Assembly (NCBI GenBank): GCA_028877195.1
Contig: JAPPIL010000122.1
Coordinates: forward strand, 1-25,635
From: Pseudomonadota bacterium
GTDB lineage: Bacteria; Bdellovibrionota_B; Oligoflexia; Oligoflexales; JAPPIL01
Length of the DNA stretch: 25,635 nt
Reading direction: 5' to 3'
The notes under the pieces are model-generated. The model did no database searches and was not told where the DNA came from. It saw only the letters and a program-made list of their open reading frames with translations. This document shows positions 16,397 through 24,178 of the stretch, piece by piece. The stretch's first letter is position 1, and each line of letters begins with the position of its first letter. The position numbers and the translations under genes were made by a program.

Positions 16397-17272
16397 TCAC
16401 CTCTGTTGTGGTTGATTGGGTAACTCTAGTTTGCCGCGTGCGGCGATAAATTCTCGCAGTTTCTTTATCAGTCTTGCCTCCAGCTGTCGTGCCCTCTCCC
16501 TGCTAATGCTGTATTTATCACCGATTTCTTGTAAAGTCAGAGGGCTGTCCTTCAATATTCTGGTTGCCAAAATATCTAAATCACGAGCATCGAGGGTAGT
16601 TTTGAATTCTTCTAGCTCCTTGTGAAACCTGCTCTGTAGTTGAGCACTGATGATTTCATCCTCAAGGTTAGCCCGTGCTAATGAATTTAGCAACTGGGTA
16701 TTGCCTCCTTGTTCATCGGCGGTCGCGAGTGCATCAAACGAAAGGTCGTTGCCATCGAGTCGTTGCTGCATCTCGATAACTTCCCGTTCTTTGACTTCCA
16801 AACGATCAGCGAGCATGCGAGGGCTAACCGCCTCGTATTCGCGCAACAACTGCTCGGCTTCACGCTGTAGGTTGTAGAATAACCGTCGTTGTCCGCGCGT
16901 TGTGCCGATTTTTACTTGGCTATGGTTTTGCATGATATATTTGAGAATATAAGCTCTAATCCACCACGCCGCATAGGTGGATAGTTTCACGCCTTTGTAA
17001 GGGTTGAAGCGTTTCACTGCCTGCATCAGCCCGTAGTTGCCCTCCTGCACCAAGTCAAGCAAATTAGACTGCTCTTGCTTGAAGTCATTGCTGATTTTGA
17101 CGACTAGACGCAAGTTAGAAGTTACGAGACGTTGGGCGGCGATGATGTCCCCATGTTCGTAGTGTTTTCTCGCTAATTCAAGCTCCTCATGTGGCTCAAG
17201 GAGCGGATATTTAGCGATCTCACGCAGATACAACTGGAGGGGGGTTAGTTTGGTAAGACTACGACTGGTCAT
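16397..17272 (-). CDS. rpoH: RpoH-like alternative sigma factor (sigma-32 group)
   Basis: A 291-residue sigma-70-family factor without region 1.1, the size of RpoH. Visible parts: region 1.2/2 start TPLQLYLREIAKYPLL; region 2 with DLVQEGNYGLMQAVKRF (sigma-70 signature 1, about 73-89); the -10-recognising STYAAWWIRAYI (about 98-109); an RpoH-box-like QRRLFYNLQRE (about 128-138); and region 4.2 with the helix-turn-helix LTLQEIGDKYSISRERARQLEARL. The box resembles the QRKLFFNLR element that sets RpoH apart from other sigma factors, so a heat-shock or envelope-stress role is likely. ATG 17272 is used; a TTG three codons earlier is possible. It heads an operon with yajC and a barrel protein and is divergent from the gsp genes. 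Confidence 0.85.
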   Translation of the reverse strand: MTSRSLTKLTPLQLYLREIAKYPLLEPHEELELARKHYEHGDIIAAQRLVTSNLRLVVKISNDFKQEQSNLLDLVQEGNYGLMQAVKRFNPYKGVKLSTYAAWWIRAYILKYIMQNHSQVKIGTTRGQRRLFYNLQREAEQLLREYEAVSPRMLADRLEVKEREVIEMQQRLDGNDLSFDALATADEQGGNTQLLNSLARANLEDEIISAQLQSRFHKELEEFKTTLDARDLDILATRILKDSPLTLQEIGDKYSISRERARQLEARLIKKLREFIAARGKLELPNQPQQR

Positions 17273-17365
17273 CAAGCCCAAGATATGTCAACTAAAGCGA
17301 CGATGATAGTAAAAACAGGGGCATAAGCGACAAATACGGGAAAGCCCTCTGCAAACAAAAAACAT

Positions 17366-17373
17366 GCTAAAAT
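17366..17373 (+). promoter_or_regulatory. Candidate extended -10 promoter for the gsp operon
   Basis: The element TGCTAAAAT (starting at 17365) has the TGn extension and a -10 of TAAAAT at 17368-17373. A second candidate, TGTTATACC at 17456-17464, is nearer gspI (17491). Neither has a clear -35. The divergent 218-base gap between the sigma gene and gspI must hold promoters for both directions, and nothing else is evident in it. Confidence 0.35.
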
Positions 17374-17490
17374 TACTAGTGAAGTGGGGGGATAGGCAAT
17401 CTTGCTTGCCGCGTTCAACCAGAAGTGCAAAATGGAGTAGCCACAAAATAAGGTCTGTTATACCAAAGGCATGACTAACTTCAGAAGACC

Positions 17491-18087
17491 ATGATGAATA
17501 AGAAACACCATATCGCTAGCTTCACGCTCATCGAAACGATGGTGGCTTTGGGATTACTTGCGACCCTAATCCTGCAGGTTGCCAATGTGCAGGGGCGGGC
17601 ATTCTACTTTTCAGATTATGGGCAAAACTTAACCCAAGCGACATGGCTTGCGAAGCGTATCATGGCACAGGTTGAATACTACTGGTATGACAAGGAGTTT
17701 GAAGACCTTGACTCTGTGCGTATCGATGCCAAACCTTTTGAAGGGCAGGAAGAATTTTCCTACAACTTAAAAATAGATGAGTGGGCTTTGCCGTTAGCAA
17801 ACGTCCTTGGTGCTAATGACCCTAACGCCGAACCGAACCCGATGATTGAAATCGTCAAACAACAGGTTGATCAAATCTTCGGTGGACATATCATGAAGCT
17901 CGCACATGTTGAGGTCTTTTGGAGTGAGGGAGCGGTGCGGGAGAGCACGGCACTGACACTGCTCCTTACCAATCAACGCAAAATTGGCGAGGCCATTGCT
18001 ACCCTAGAAGCGATGGCACAACCAAAGCCCAAACCTAAACCCAAGAAAAAACGTAACAAGAAGTCTGCTAATGCCAACAAGAAGTAG
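17491..18087 (+). CDS. gspI: Type II secretion minor pseudopilin GspI
   Basis: A 198-residue prepilin-like protein, probably part of the pseudopilus tip complex with GspJ and GspK. The N-terminus MMNKKHHIAS then FTLIETMVALGLLATLIL is a class III signal: basic leader, FTLIE with Glu at +5, and a hydrophobic helix. The residue just before the cleavage point is Ser10 rather than the near-invariant Gly. The body is GspI-like in order but long, as GspI is usually about 120-130 residues. The last about 22 residues are a Pro/Lys repeat (PKPKPKPKKKRNKK). The next gene overlaps its end by 17 bases. Identification rests on the prepilin signal plus its place directly before GspJ and GspK. Confidence 0.8.
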   Translation: MMNKKHHIASFTLIETMVALGLLATLILQVANVQGRAFYFSDYGQNLTQATWLAKRIMAQVEYYWYDKEFEDLDSVRIDAKPFEGQEEFSYNLKIDEWALPLANVLGANDPNAEPNPMIEIVKQQVDQIFGGHIMKLAHVEVFWSEGAVRESTALTLLLTNQRKIGEAIATLEAMAQPKPKPKPKKKRNKKSANANKK

Positions 18088-18787
18088 CGCCATCAAAGGC
18101 ATGACATTGTTGGAAGTTATCCTGTCTTTGGCAATCTTGGCATCGCTGATGATGGCGGTTTCACTACTCTTGCGCAACGCCACGGAAATGAAGACGGGCA
18201 TCGCACAAGTCGCAAACGTTAACCACCGCCTGCAACTGGCGATGAGCAAAATCAGCACCGACCTTGAGCATGCCTTCATGGTGCAAAAAGCTGACCTCGA
18301 TCGCCACACCAAGTCGATTTTTTTTATCCAGAAAGATGGCAATAGCGATCGCTTGTCGCTCGTTGCCTTCACGCACCGACCAACTGTAAAAAACAGCAAA
18401 GAGTCCGACCTTACCTACATTCACTATAAAGTGGCACGCGGTGATGATGGGCAGCTGCCGCATCTTTGGCGCGGCGAAGCTGTTCGTGTGCCTGAAAGCT
18501 TTCGTGAACCACCGCCAGCACAGGTCATCGCTAAAGGTATCAAGAGCTTGCGTGTCCTGCCTTGGGATGGAGAACGATGGATGCAGGAACAGTGGAACAG
18601 CAGTCGTCGTGGCTTTCGCAATACACTACCGCACATGGTGCGCATAGAGATTGAAGCTTACGAAAATCTCGATGAGCCAGAACTAGTAGATGTGCCAACG
18701 GTGAAAATCGCGACCATCGTTTTCAATCATCTAGCGACTAATTTTGCGCAAGTAAAGAGCATCACTGCTCCAATTAAGTGGTATTAA
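18071..18787 (+). CDS. gspJ: Type II secretion minor pseudopilin GspJ
   Basis: A 238-residue pseudopilin. The short leader MPTRSSAIKG is followed by MTLLEVILSLAILASLMMAVSLLL, with Gly10 before the cleavage site and Glu at +5, as expected. The size and the later pattern (HRLQLAMSKISTDLEHAF, DRLSLVAFTHRP, and IKSLRVLPWDGERW near the C-terminus) fit GspJ, which forms the tip trimer with GspI and GspK. The start codon lies inside the end of gspI, and the stop is three bases before gspK, so translation is probably coupled. Confidence 0.88.
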   Translation: MPTRSSAIKGMTLLEVILSLAILASLMMAVSLLLRNATEMKTGIAQVANVNHRLQLAMSKISTDLEHAFMVQKADLDRHTKSIFFIQKDGNSDRLSLVAFTHRPTVKNSKESDLTYIHYKVARGDDGQLPHLWRGEAVRVPESFREPPPAQVIAKGIKSLRVLPWDGERWMQEQWNSSRRGFRNTLPHMVRIEIEAYENLDEPELVDVPTVKIATIVFNHLATNFAQVKSITAPIKWY

Positions 18788-18790
18788 GCA

Positions 18791-19996
18791 ATGCGGATGC
18801 CCAAAACATATCTCGGTTTCCCCGTTGAACAGCAGCCAACACCGCATACAACGGTGAAAAACAAGCGTCGCGCTGGCGTGGCGATTATCATCGCCGTGAT
18901 GATAATTTCGTTGATGATGGTGTTTACCGCTGACATGATCGTTAACTCGCAGGTTAACCTTGAGCTTGTCTCCGCCACCAATGACAACATCACAGCCGAG
19001 TATCTGGCGAAGTCAGGCTTCAATCTGGCGCTCCTTCTCCTGTCGATCGACTATGGCATCGACCTGACCCGCCAACACCACATGAAGCAAAAGCCAACCG
19101 ATAGCTTCGCAGATATTTGGGCGGCGGTGAACCATATCCCGATTGGGGAGGCAACAGCCAAGACCTTGCAGGATCTCTTTGCTCTTAATCCACTCACTGA
19201 TGCTGCGGCGATCGAGATGTTGGGACGTTTTGACGGTGAGTTTACCCTTAACATTAGCGATGAAGCGACAAAGATCAACGTCAACTACTGCGCAGCAGGG
19301 GAGATAACGCCTGCCTGTAAGCAAGTGCAAGCGAAGTTATTAGCGCTATTCAATTGCCCACTAGAGAAAAGTTACCTCGACAGCAAAAACATCCGTCCGC
19401 TTGAAATCGTAACGAGGTTTCAAGACTGGATCGATCGCAATGACCGTGCTGACCCGAATTCTGGTTTTAGTGGTGAGTCCGACCCTTACCTGAGTATGTC
19501 GCCGCCTTACAAGGCAAAAAATTCGCAGTTTGATAGCATCGATGAGTTAAAACTTATCGATGGCTGGGATGATGACCTGCACGCAGTATTTTCTCCCTAC
19601 TTAACTACCTACCCGTTTAAGAAAACAGGCAATGACCCCAAAGATCGTTCCCGCATCAACATTAATACAGCCCCCAGAGAGCTACTTGCTTGCCTCGTGC
19701 CTGAAGCGCGTGAAAAGTGTGGCGACACGTTTGATATCGCGATAACCCGTGCTCACAAGGACAAAAGTCCCGTTGGCAATGATGCTCGCAGTGCCTTGAA
19801 GGACACCTTGTGCCTACCTGAAAATGATAAGGGCAAGCTTGACTGGTTTACGGAAAGTTCTCCAGTCTATAGAATTGAGGTTAAGGGGACAGCTGGTTTC
19901 CAAACCAAAAGCTTACAGGCGGTCATCGTGCGTGGGCTTGATACCGCAAGAAAAACAGCCGCCGCATACAGGCTGTTGTATTGGCGGATGGGGTAG
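18791..19996 (+). CDS. gspK: Type II secretion minor pseudopilin GspK
   Basis: A 401-residue protein, the usual large size of GspK, which caps the pseudopilus tip. The leader is long (about 29 residues) and ends KNKRRAG before VAIIIAVMIISLMMVFTADM. The +5 position is not Glu, which is normal for GspK. The GspK helix-rich insert domain follows. The conserved RININTAPRELLACL near residue 288 corresponds to the family's IN-x-NTAP block, close to the predicted C-terminal pilin-like fold. A second in-frame ATG lies two codons later. It sits between gspJ and a GspL-like gene, as in standard gsp operons. Confidence 0.9.
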   Translation: MRMPKTYLGFPVEQQPTPHTTVKNKRRAGVAIIIAVMIISLMMVFTADMIVNSQVNLELVSATNDNITAEYLAKSGFNLALLLLSIDYGIDLTRQHHMKQKPTDSFADIWAAVNHIPIGEATAKTLQDLFALNPLTDAAAIEMLGRFDGEFTLNISDEATKINVNYCAAGEITPACKQVQAKLLALFNCPLEKSYLDSKNIRPLEIVTRFQDWIDRNDRADPNSGFSGESDPYLSMSPPYKAKNSQFDSIDELKLIDGWDDDLHAVFSPYLTTYPFKKTGNDPKDRSRININTAPRELLACLVPEAREKCGDTFDIAITRAHKDKSPVGNDARSALKDTLCLPENDKGKLDWFTESSPVYRIEVKGTAGFQTKSLQAVIVRGLDTARKTAAAYRLLYWRMG

Positions 19997-19998
19997 GA

Positions 19999-21648
19999 AT
20001 GCAACGGGTAATTGGACTTGACATCGGCAGCTATTCGGTTAAGGCCGTCGAAATTGTAAACACCTTTAAGTCTTATGAAATCACAAATTTTTATGAGAAT
20101 GTCATCCCACAGCTCGACAAGATTTCTCCCAGTTCAGTCATTCCTGCGAGCATGGAGCAACTTTTCACCGAGAATGCCATTGTCGCTGATCGCATCATCG
20201 CGGCAATCCCTGGGCAATACATCTCCAGTCGTATTTTAGAGTTCAACTTCTCTGATCCCAAAAAAATCGAAACCGCGATCTATTCGGAGATTGAAGACCT
20301 CGTGCCCTTCAATCTTGACCACATGATAATCGATCATCAAATTCTTGGCGAAGTGAATGGCAAGACTACCGCTCTTGTGGTCATGACAAAAAAAGTGTTT
20401 TTACATAGTTTTCTAGAGCACTTGCGGCGGTTAAAGATTGACCCCAAGTTGATCGACATCGATAGCTTGTCTTTCTACAATCTGTCTAATTACATCTGTG
20501 CCGATAACGATGGCACGGCGGCGATTATCGACATCGGGCATGAGAAAATATCTTTATGTCTTGTTGCCGACGGTATCTTGCGCATGTTTCGTTCCATCAA
20601 TTTGGGCGGCAAATACATCACCGAGTTTCTAGCGCATGATATGGAAATTGGTTTTAATCAAGCACAGCTGTTAAAGCATCGCGTCAGCCGTGTTCTTTGT
20701 GCTGCTGATGATGGGCAGACACTTTCCAAGGAGGACTATGGTGTTGCGGAACGTATCACCTTGTCGATGCATACACTGGTCAAGGAACTAAACCGCACGA
20801 TCTATGCCTTCAACTCCTCTGGGTCGAAGCCTGTCTCGACCATCTATCTATCTGGTGGCACGAGCAAGCTTGCGAACATCGATCTTTATTTACAGGAACG
20901 TTTGAACGTTGAAGTGAAGACCAACAGTCTTGATCAAACCGAGTTAAAGCTCAACCCCCAGTTGCGTGAGAATATGATTATCTTGCCGCAAAGTGTTGCT
21001 ATCGGGTTACGGGCGATCGCACCTGTGAAGAAGCAATCACGCATCAACTTGCGGCGGGGAGAATTTGCCTTTGTTCAAAATTACGAGTCGGTGTTGCGTG
21101 CGACTGGCAACGTCTTCAAACTTGTTGCTATCGCTTTGCTGGTGTTAAGCGTGAGCTACAGCATCAATTACTTTTTCTATGACAAGAATATTCGCAAAAT
21201 CCGCGACCAGTATCAGAAGGAACTTGTCGCCGCTTTCCCTGACTTAAAGAAAAAGTTTCGCCGCAGTCCAGCGAGTATCGATCGCTTACACAAGGAGGCC
21301 GAGAAAAAATTCAACAGCAGCATCAACACCAAGAGTAGTTCAATCGACCAGTTTTTAAATACAAATCTCACTAGTCCTTCGTTAGAAGTGTTGAAAGTTA
21401 TCAGTGCCCAGTTGCCCAAAGATTTGGAACTGAACATTACCTTATATCAATTCAACGCTAACAGTTCTGGTGGTGGTCTACTCGTTCTCAAGGGCGAAAC
21501 CGATGGTTACGACTCGGTAGCCAAGACATTGTTAGAGCTACAAAAAGTCAAAGCTTTAAGTGATGTTCGTGAAAAAAGCTCCCAAGCGAAGCCAGGCACG
21601 GATGGTAAGATAATTGAGTTCACTTTCCAAGCTAACTATACAGGCTAA
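19999..21648 (+). CDS. gspL: GspL-type T2SS platform protein with PilM-like actin fold
   Basis: A 549-residue bitopic inner-membrane protein that should connect the cytoplasmic secretion ATPase GspE to GspM and the pseudopilus. Residues 1-350 are an actin/PilM-like cytoplasmic domain: it opens with VIGLDIGSYSVKAVEI (phosphate-1-like loop), has AAIIDIGHEKISLCLV (second phosphate loop) and TIYLSGGTSKLANI (adenosine-like motif). One membrane segment lies at about 372-395 (VFKLVAIALLVLSVSYSINYFF). The rest is periplasmic with a coiled coil and a small alpha/beta fold. Canonical GspL is about 400 residues; this one keeps the ATPase-like motifs more fully and resembles PilM joined to PilN. ATG 19999 is chosen because GGGG and AGGA precede it; it starts 2 bases after the gspK stop. 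Confidence 0.85.
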   Translation: MQRVIGLDIGSYSVKAVEIVNTFKSYEITNFYENVIPQLDKISPSSVIPASMEQLFTENAIVADRIIAAIPGQYISSRILEFNFSDPKKIETAIYSEIEDLVPFNLDHMIIDHQILGEVNGKTTALVVMTKKVFLHSFLEHLRRLKIDPKLIDIDSLSFYNLSNYICADNDGTAAIIDIGHEKISLCLVADGILRMFRSINLGGKYITEFLAHDMEIGFNQAQLLKHRVSRVLCAADDGQTLSKEDYGVAERITLSMHTLVKELNRTIYAFNSSGSKPVSTIYLSGGTSKLANIDLYLQERLNVEVKTNSLDQTELKLNPQLRENMIILPQSVAIGLRAIAPVKKQSRINLRRGEFAFVQNYESVLRATGNVFKLVAIALLVLSVSYSINYFFYDKNIRKIRDQYQKELVAAFPDLKKKFRRSPASIDRLHKEAEKKFNSSINTKSSSIDQFLNTNLTSPSLEVLKVISAQLPKDLELNITLYQFNANSSGGGLLVLKGETDGYDSVAKTLLELQKVKALSDVREKSSQAKPGTDGKIIEFTFQANYTG

Positions 21649-21650
21649 CG

Positions 21651-22292
21651 ATGACTGTTTTTGATCCGATCATCAGTAAGGTCGAATCCCTAGTAACGAT
21701 GGTGCGCCACAAGTTGCTGGGGGCAAACAATGAGCGCCTTGACTTCTTGATGGACAGTTTCTACAAGCTGGACGCAAAGAACAAAAACATCGTGCTTATC
21801 AGCATTGTCGCAAGTATTGTGTTGTTTATCGGGTTTACGATTGTTTTTTATCTGGCTCAAATCAATTCCCTTGAAGATCGCCTTGCCAACAGTCTGTTAG
21901 CGTTGCAGCGTCTCCAAGAGCGGCAATCCCATCACCAGCAAGTGCACCAGCAGTTTACTTCTATCGCTAGTGAAGTGGCGCGCAAATCGCAAACTTTACA
22001 GATGAAGCCCTTACTAGAAAAAATTGCACGTAGTCTTGCCGTTCAGCTTGAGGGTCTCAATGAATCCGAAGACAATTTGGCATCGGATGATCCGTTGAAT
22101 AAGTATTTGACCCAGCGCAAAATCGAAGTGCGCCTGCCACGTATCTCGATTCCAAAACTGCTTAAATTTTTGGCGCAGGTAGAGAAGTCTCCCCACATGT
22201 TGCGTGTTTCTGATCTCACAATTCGCAGTGTCTATGGGACAAAACTCTACTTCAATGCCACCACTACAATCCATTGGTATAAGGGTGCATAG
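21651..22292 (+). CDS. gspM: Type II secretion platform protein GspM
   Basis: A 213-residue inner-membrane protein with a cytoplasmic tail of about 46 residues. One membrane segment lies at about 47-69 (IVLISIVASIVLFIGFTIVFYL), then a coiled-coil stretch (LEDRLANSLLALQRLQERQSHHQQ), then a small periplasmic alpha/beta domain ending LYFNATTTIHWYKGA. This matches the GspM layout, although family sequence conservation is low, so the call leans on position between gspL (2-base gap) and gspN (3-base gap). GspM partners GspL in the platform. It could equally be named PilO-like by fold. Confidence 0.8.
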   Translation: MTVFDPIISKVESLVTMVRHKLLGANNERLDFLMDSFYKLDAKNKNIVLISIVASIVLFIGFTIVFYLAQINSLEDRLANSLLALQRLQERQSHHQQVHQQFTSIASEVARKSQTLQMKPLLEKIARSLAVQLEGLNESEDNLASDDPLNKYLTQRKIEVRLPRISIPKLLKFLAQVEKSPHMLRVSDLTIRSVYGTKLYFNATTTIHWYKGA

Positions 22293-22295
22293 CGA

Positions 22296-23243
22296 ATGAG
22301 CAAGACCATGCGTTATCTGGGCTATGCCCTGTTGTTTATCGTGAGTTTTAAGATATTTTTGGTCGTTACCTTTCCGTTCAATGTCTTGAAGGAAAGTATG
22401 CTTATTGAATTTAATCGTTCCACAGGCTTGAACGCTAGTGCCAAAGAGATGTCGCTATCTTTTCCGCTTGGAGTTGAGTTGCACAATGTTGGGTTGCGCA
22501 ATACCGCAGGCGGTCAGCTGCAGTTTGCGCTCATCGACGTAACGGTGAACCCTTTGCGCCTACTGTTGGGGCAGATTGCTGCTAACTTGACAATTGAAGA
22601 TGAGGCGAGCAATCCCTTGTCGCTTGCGGCTAGTGTTAGTATTTCCCAACTTCTCAATGCAGCACGGTCTGGCGGTTCAGTTTTGCCCTCCTATTTGCGC
22701 ATTGCCGCTAACCAGTATCAACTTGGTTCACTCGCAAACTATGCGCTTCAGACTTACACCAACAGCCCAAAAGCCAACCAACTTGTCGCACCATTGCTGA
22801 AGCAAGTTTCACTGACTGGTCAGTTCGTCTCGGATACGACTTTGGAGCTTGATAGTGGCGATCTTGCGAACTCTAAAGGCGAAATCAAACTAAATATTGA
22901 GAACCTCTCCTTTGCGATTGACTCTCCTGACCTTGATTTAGAGGCGCAACAGTTTAAGACGGCAAATATTAGCGCAGCCCTCGCTGAAGGAACGCTTACC
23001 TTTGCGGAGGGTTCGTCGGCGTTTACTGCTCAAGACATCGCTGTTGAGGTCGATGGTGCGATCAACCTCAAAACCCCGATTAATTCGTCAAGCATGGCGT
23101 TAGAAGTTCCAGTTCAGATCAAAGGCGCTTTGCAGGATCAATTTGGGTTTCTCATCACTTCCCTCTTGGGTGGTGGCACAGATGGCCTTATTCCGTTGAA
23201 AATACGAGGAACTTTTGCTCGCCCGCATGTTTCATACCGTTGA
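22296..23243 (+). CDS. gspN: Type II secretion protein GspN
   Basis: A 315-residue protein with an N-terminal membrane anchor (about 8-28, LGYALLFIVSFKIFLVVTFPF). It is followed by an AsmA-like beta-rich periplasmic region: ASAKEMSLSFPLGVELHNVGLRN near the start and IPLKIRGTFARPHVSY at the end. These are the typical opening and closing of deltaproteobacterial-type GspN and are shared with AsmA-like proteins. GspN is an accessory subunit absent from many T2SSs. It is the last gene of the gspI-N operon and converges on the pilin-like gene after 93 bases. Those 93 bases hold a short palindrome GTCAGAGTCTGAC but no clear terminator. Confidence 0.82.
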   Translation: MSKTMRYLGYALLFIVSFKIFLVVTFPFNVLKESMLIEFNRSTGLNASAKEMSLSFPLGVELHNVGLRNTAGGQLQFALIDVTVNPLRLLLGQIAANLTIEDEASNPLSLAASVSISQLLNAARSGGSVLPSYLRIAANQYQLGSLANYALQTYTNSPKANQLVAPLLKQVSLTGQFVSDTTLELDSGDLANSKGEIKLNIENLSFAIDSPDLDLEAQQFKTANISAALAEGTLTFAEGSSAFTAQDIAVEVDGAINLKTPINSSSMALEVPVQIKGALQDQFGFLITSLLGGGTDGLIPLKIRGTFARPHVSYR

Positions 23244-23336
23244 TTGTCGTTTTATGAGCGTCAGAGTCTGACAGCCACAGGCTGGATAATGTGTCCACTT
23301 TTTCGGGGGGCAACACCACGGGTGGCAACGGTCGTA

Positions 23337-23813
23337 TTATTTATCGCACAAGCCAACGACATCCGGGGCGTTATCCAAATCTCCGTTATCTTGATGGATG
23401 CCCCATGTGTCGTCTTGGGCGCAGTCAGGGTATATTTCAGCATGAGCTTTTACGGTTATGGCAGTGTGTTTGGGGTTGCTTGCGTTGACTGCCGTATACT
23501 TATAGAAAGCATTAGCGCAGTCCTGCATCCTAAATCCTAATGCGTTCTTTGTGTCGGCTGCTCCGCACTTATCCGCACCACCCAAAAGCCCACCAAAATA
23601 ACTGCCTGTGCCATCAATGCTTGCTTTATACATCCAGTAAGACTCTTGCAGTTTGCGTATTGTGCCAAGATTGACTTTAGCTTCACCCTGCCTTGATCTT
23701 GCTACCTGTGCTTTATAGCGGGGCAGTGCTAGTGTAACCAACACACCAACGATAGCTACTGCGACCAGTAACTCAATTAGTGTAAAGCCATTATTGAATT
23801 TCATTTTATGCAT
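23337..23813 (-). CDS. Type IV pilin-like protein (PilA/PilE type)
   Basis: A 158-residue prepilin. The leader MHKMKFNNG is followed by FTLIELLVAVAIVGVLVTLALPRY, a textbook type IV pilin signal with Gly at -1 and Glu at +5, then the usual AQVARSRQGEAKVNLGTIRKLQESY. The C-terminal half has four cysteines (DKCGA, QDCAN, PDCAQ, GLCDK) that could form a disulfide-bonded D-region. ATG 23813 is chosen: AAAGGG lies 9 bases upstream, and a longer TTG-started frame adds non-pilin sequence. It lies opposite to, and converges on, gspN. It lacks obvious GspG C-terminal features, so it is more likely a type IVa pilin or minor pilin than the major pseudopilin. It may still share a prepilin peptidase with the gsp proteins. 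Confidence 0.82.
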   Translation of the reverse strand: MHKMKFNNGFTLIELLVAVAIVGVLVTLALPRYKAQVARSRQGEAKVNLGTIRKLQESYWMYKASIDGTGSYFGGLLGGADKCGAADTKNALGFRMQDCANAFYKYTAVNASNPKHTAITVKAHAEIYPDCAQDDTWGIHQDNGDLDNAPDVVGLCDK

Positions 23814-23877
23814 TGCAAAAAACCCTTTTATAAGACTGTTCGGCATTTTTTTTTCTGACTTTAGTTTTAGTTGATAA

Positions 23878-24067
23878 TCAGTCAAGGAGAGGGGGTTGGA
23901 GTGAGGATAATGGCAACATACCCTGCTTTAACCTTGTGTCCAGCTCGCTAATCTGTTGAGAGTGCCGCTCTGCTGCTAAAATTATTTGCTTCAGCTTGCT
24001 GATGACCTCATACAGCTTGTCTCTGGAAATAGCAAAAAATAGACTTTCACCCTGTTCGCTTACTCAT
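23878..24067 (-). pseudogene. Frameshifted small coiled-coil reading frame
   Basis: On the minus strand an ATG at 24067 opens MSKRTG and then hits TGA. Removing one base from the CCC run at 24050-24052 joins this to an open stretch beginning ESLFFAISRDKLYEVISK, through LKQIILAAERHSQQISEL, to LKQGMLPLSSLQPPLLD and a TGA at 23878-23880. The rejoined product would be about 62 residues, mostly amphipathic helix, of no family I recognise. It ends 64 bases before the pilin start on the same strand. The join is an inference: the frameshift may be real decay, a sequencing error, or the match may be chance. A poorly spaced GAGGA lies upstream of the ATG. Confidence 0.4.
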
Positions 24068-24178
24068 AATTAGGTTACAATCCTCGCAGTGTTTCACATC
24101 TGAATTTAGCCAAGTGCATGGAGAGGGGACTTGCTTGATGCCATTCAGGAATGTAAGCCACGTCATTCTACCAGAAAT

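Noticed and set aside
17471..17494. Seven-codon frame MTNFRRP ending in a TGA that overlaps the gspI start
   Set aside because: Could be a coupled leader peptide, but it lacks a ribosome site of its own and any attenuator-like structure, and such short frames are common by chance.
23244..23336. Palindrome GTCAGAGTCTGAC as a bidirectional terminator between gspN and the pilin
   Set aside because: The arms are six bases with a one-base centre, so a hairpin cannot form well, and no T-run follows in either direction.
23244..23540. Plus-strand frame running opposite to the pilin gene
   Set aside because: It lies antisense to most of a clear type IV pilin gene, has no recognisable domain, and begins directly after the gspN stop without a ribosome site.
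23878..24067. Reading the helical remnant as the C-terminus of a type I specificity subunit
   Set aside because: The LKQGMLPL ending faintly recalls HsdS C-termini, but the stretch is too short, the pattern is generic for coiled coils, and no hsdR or hsdM is nearby.
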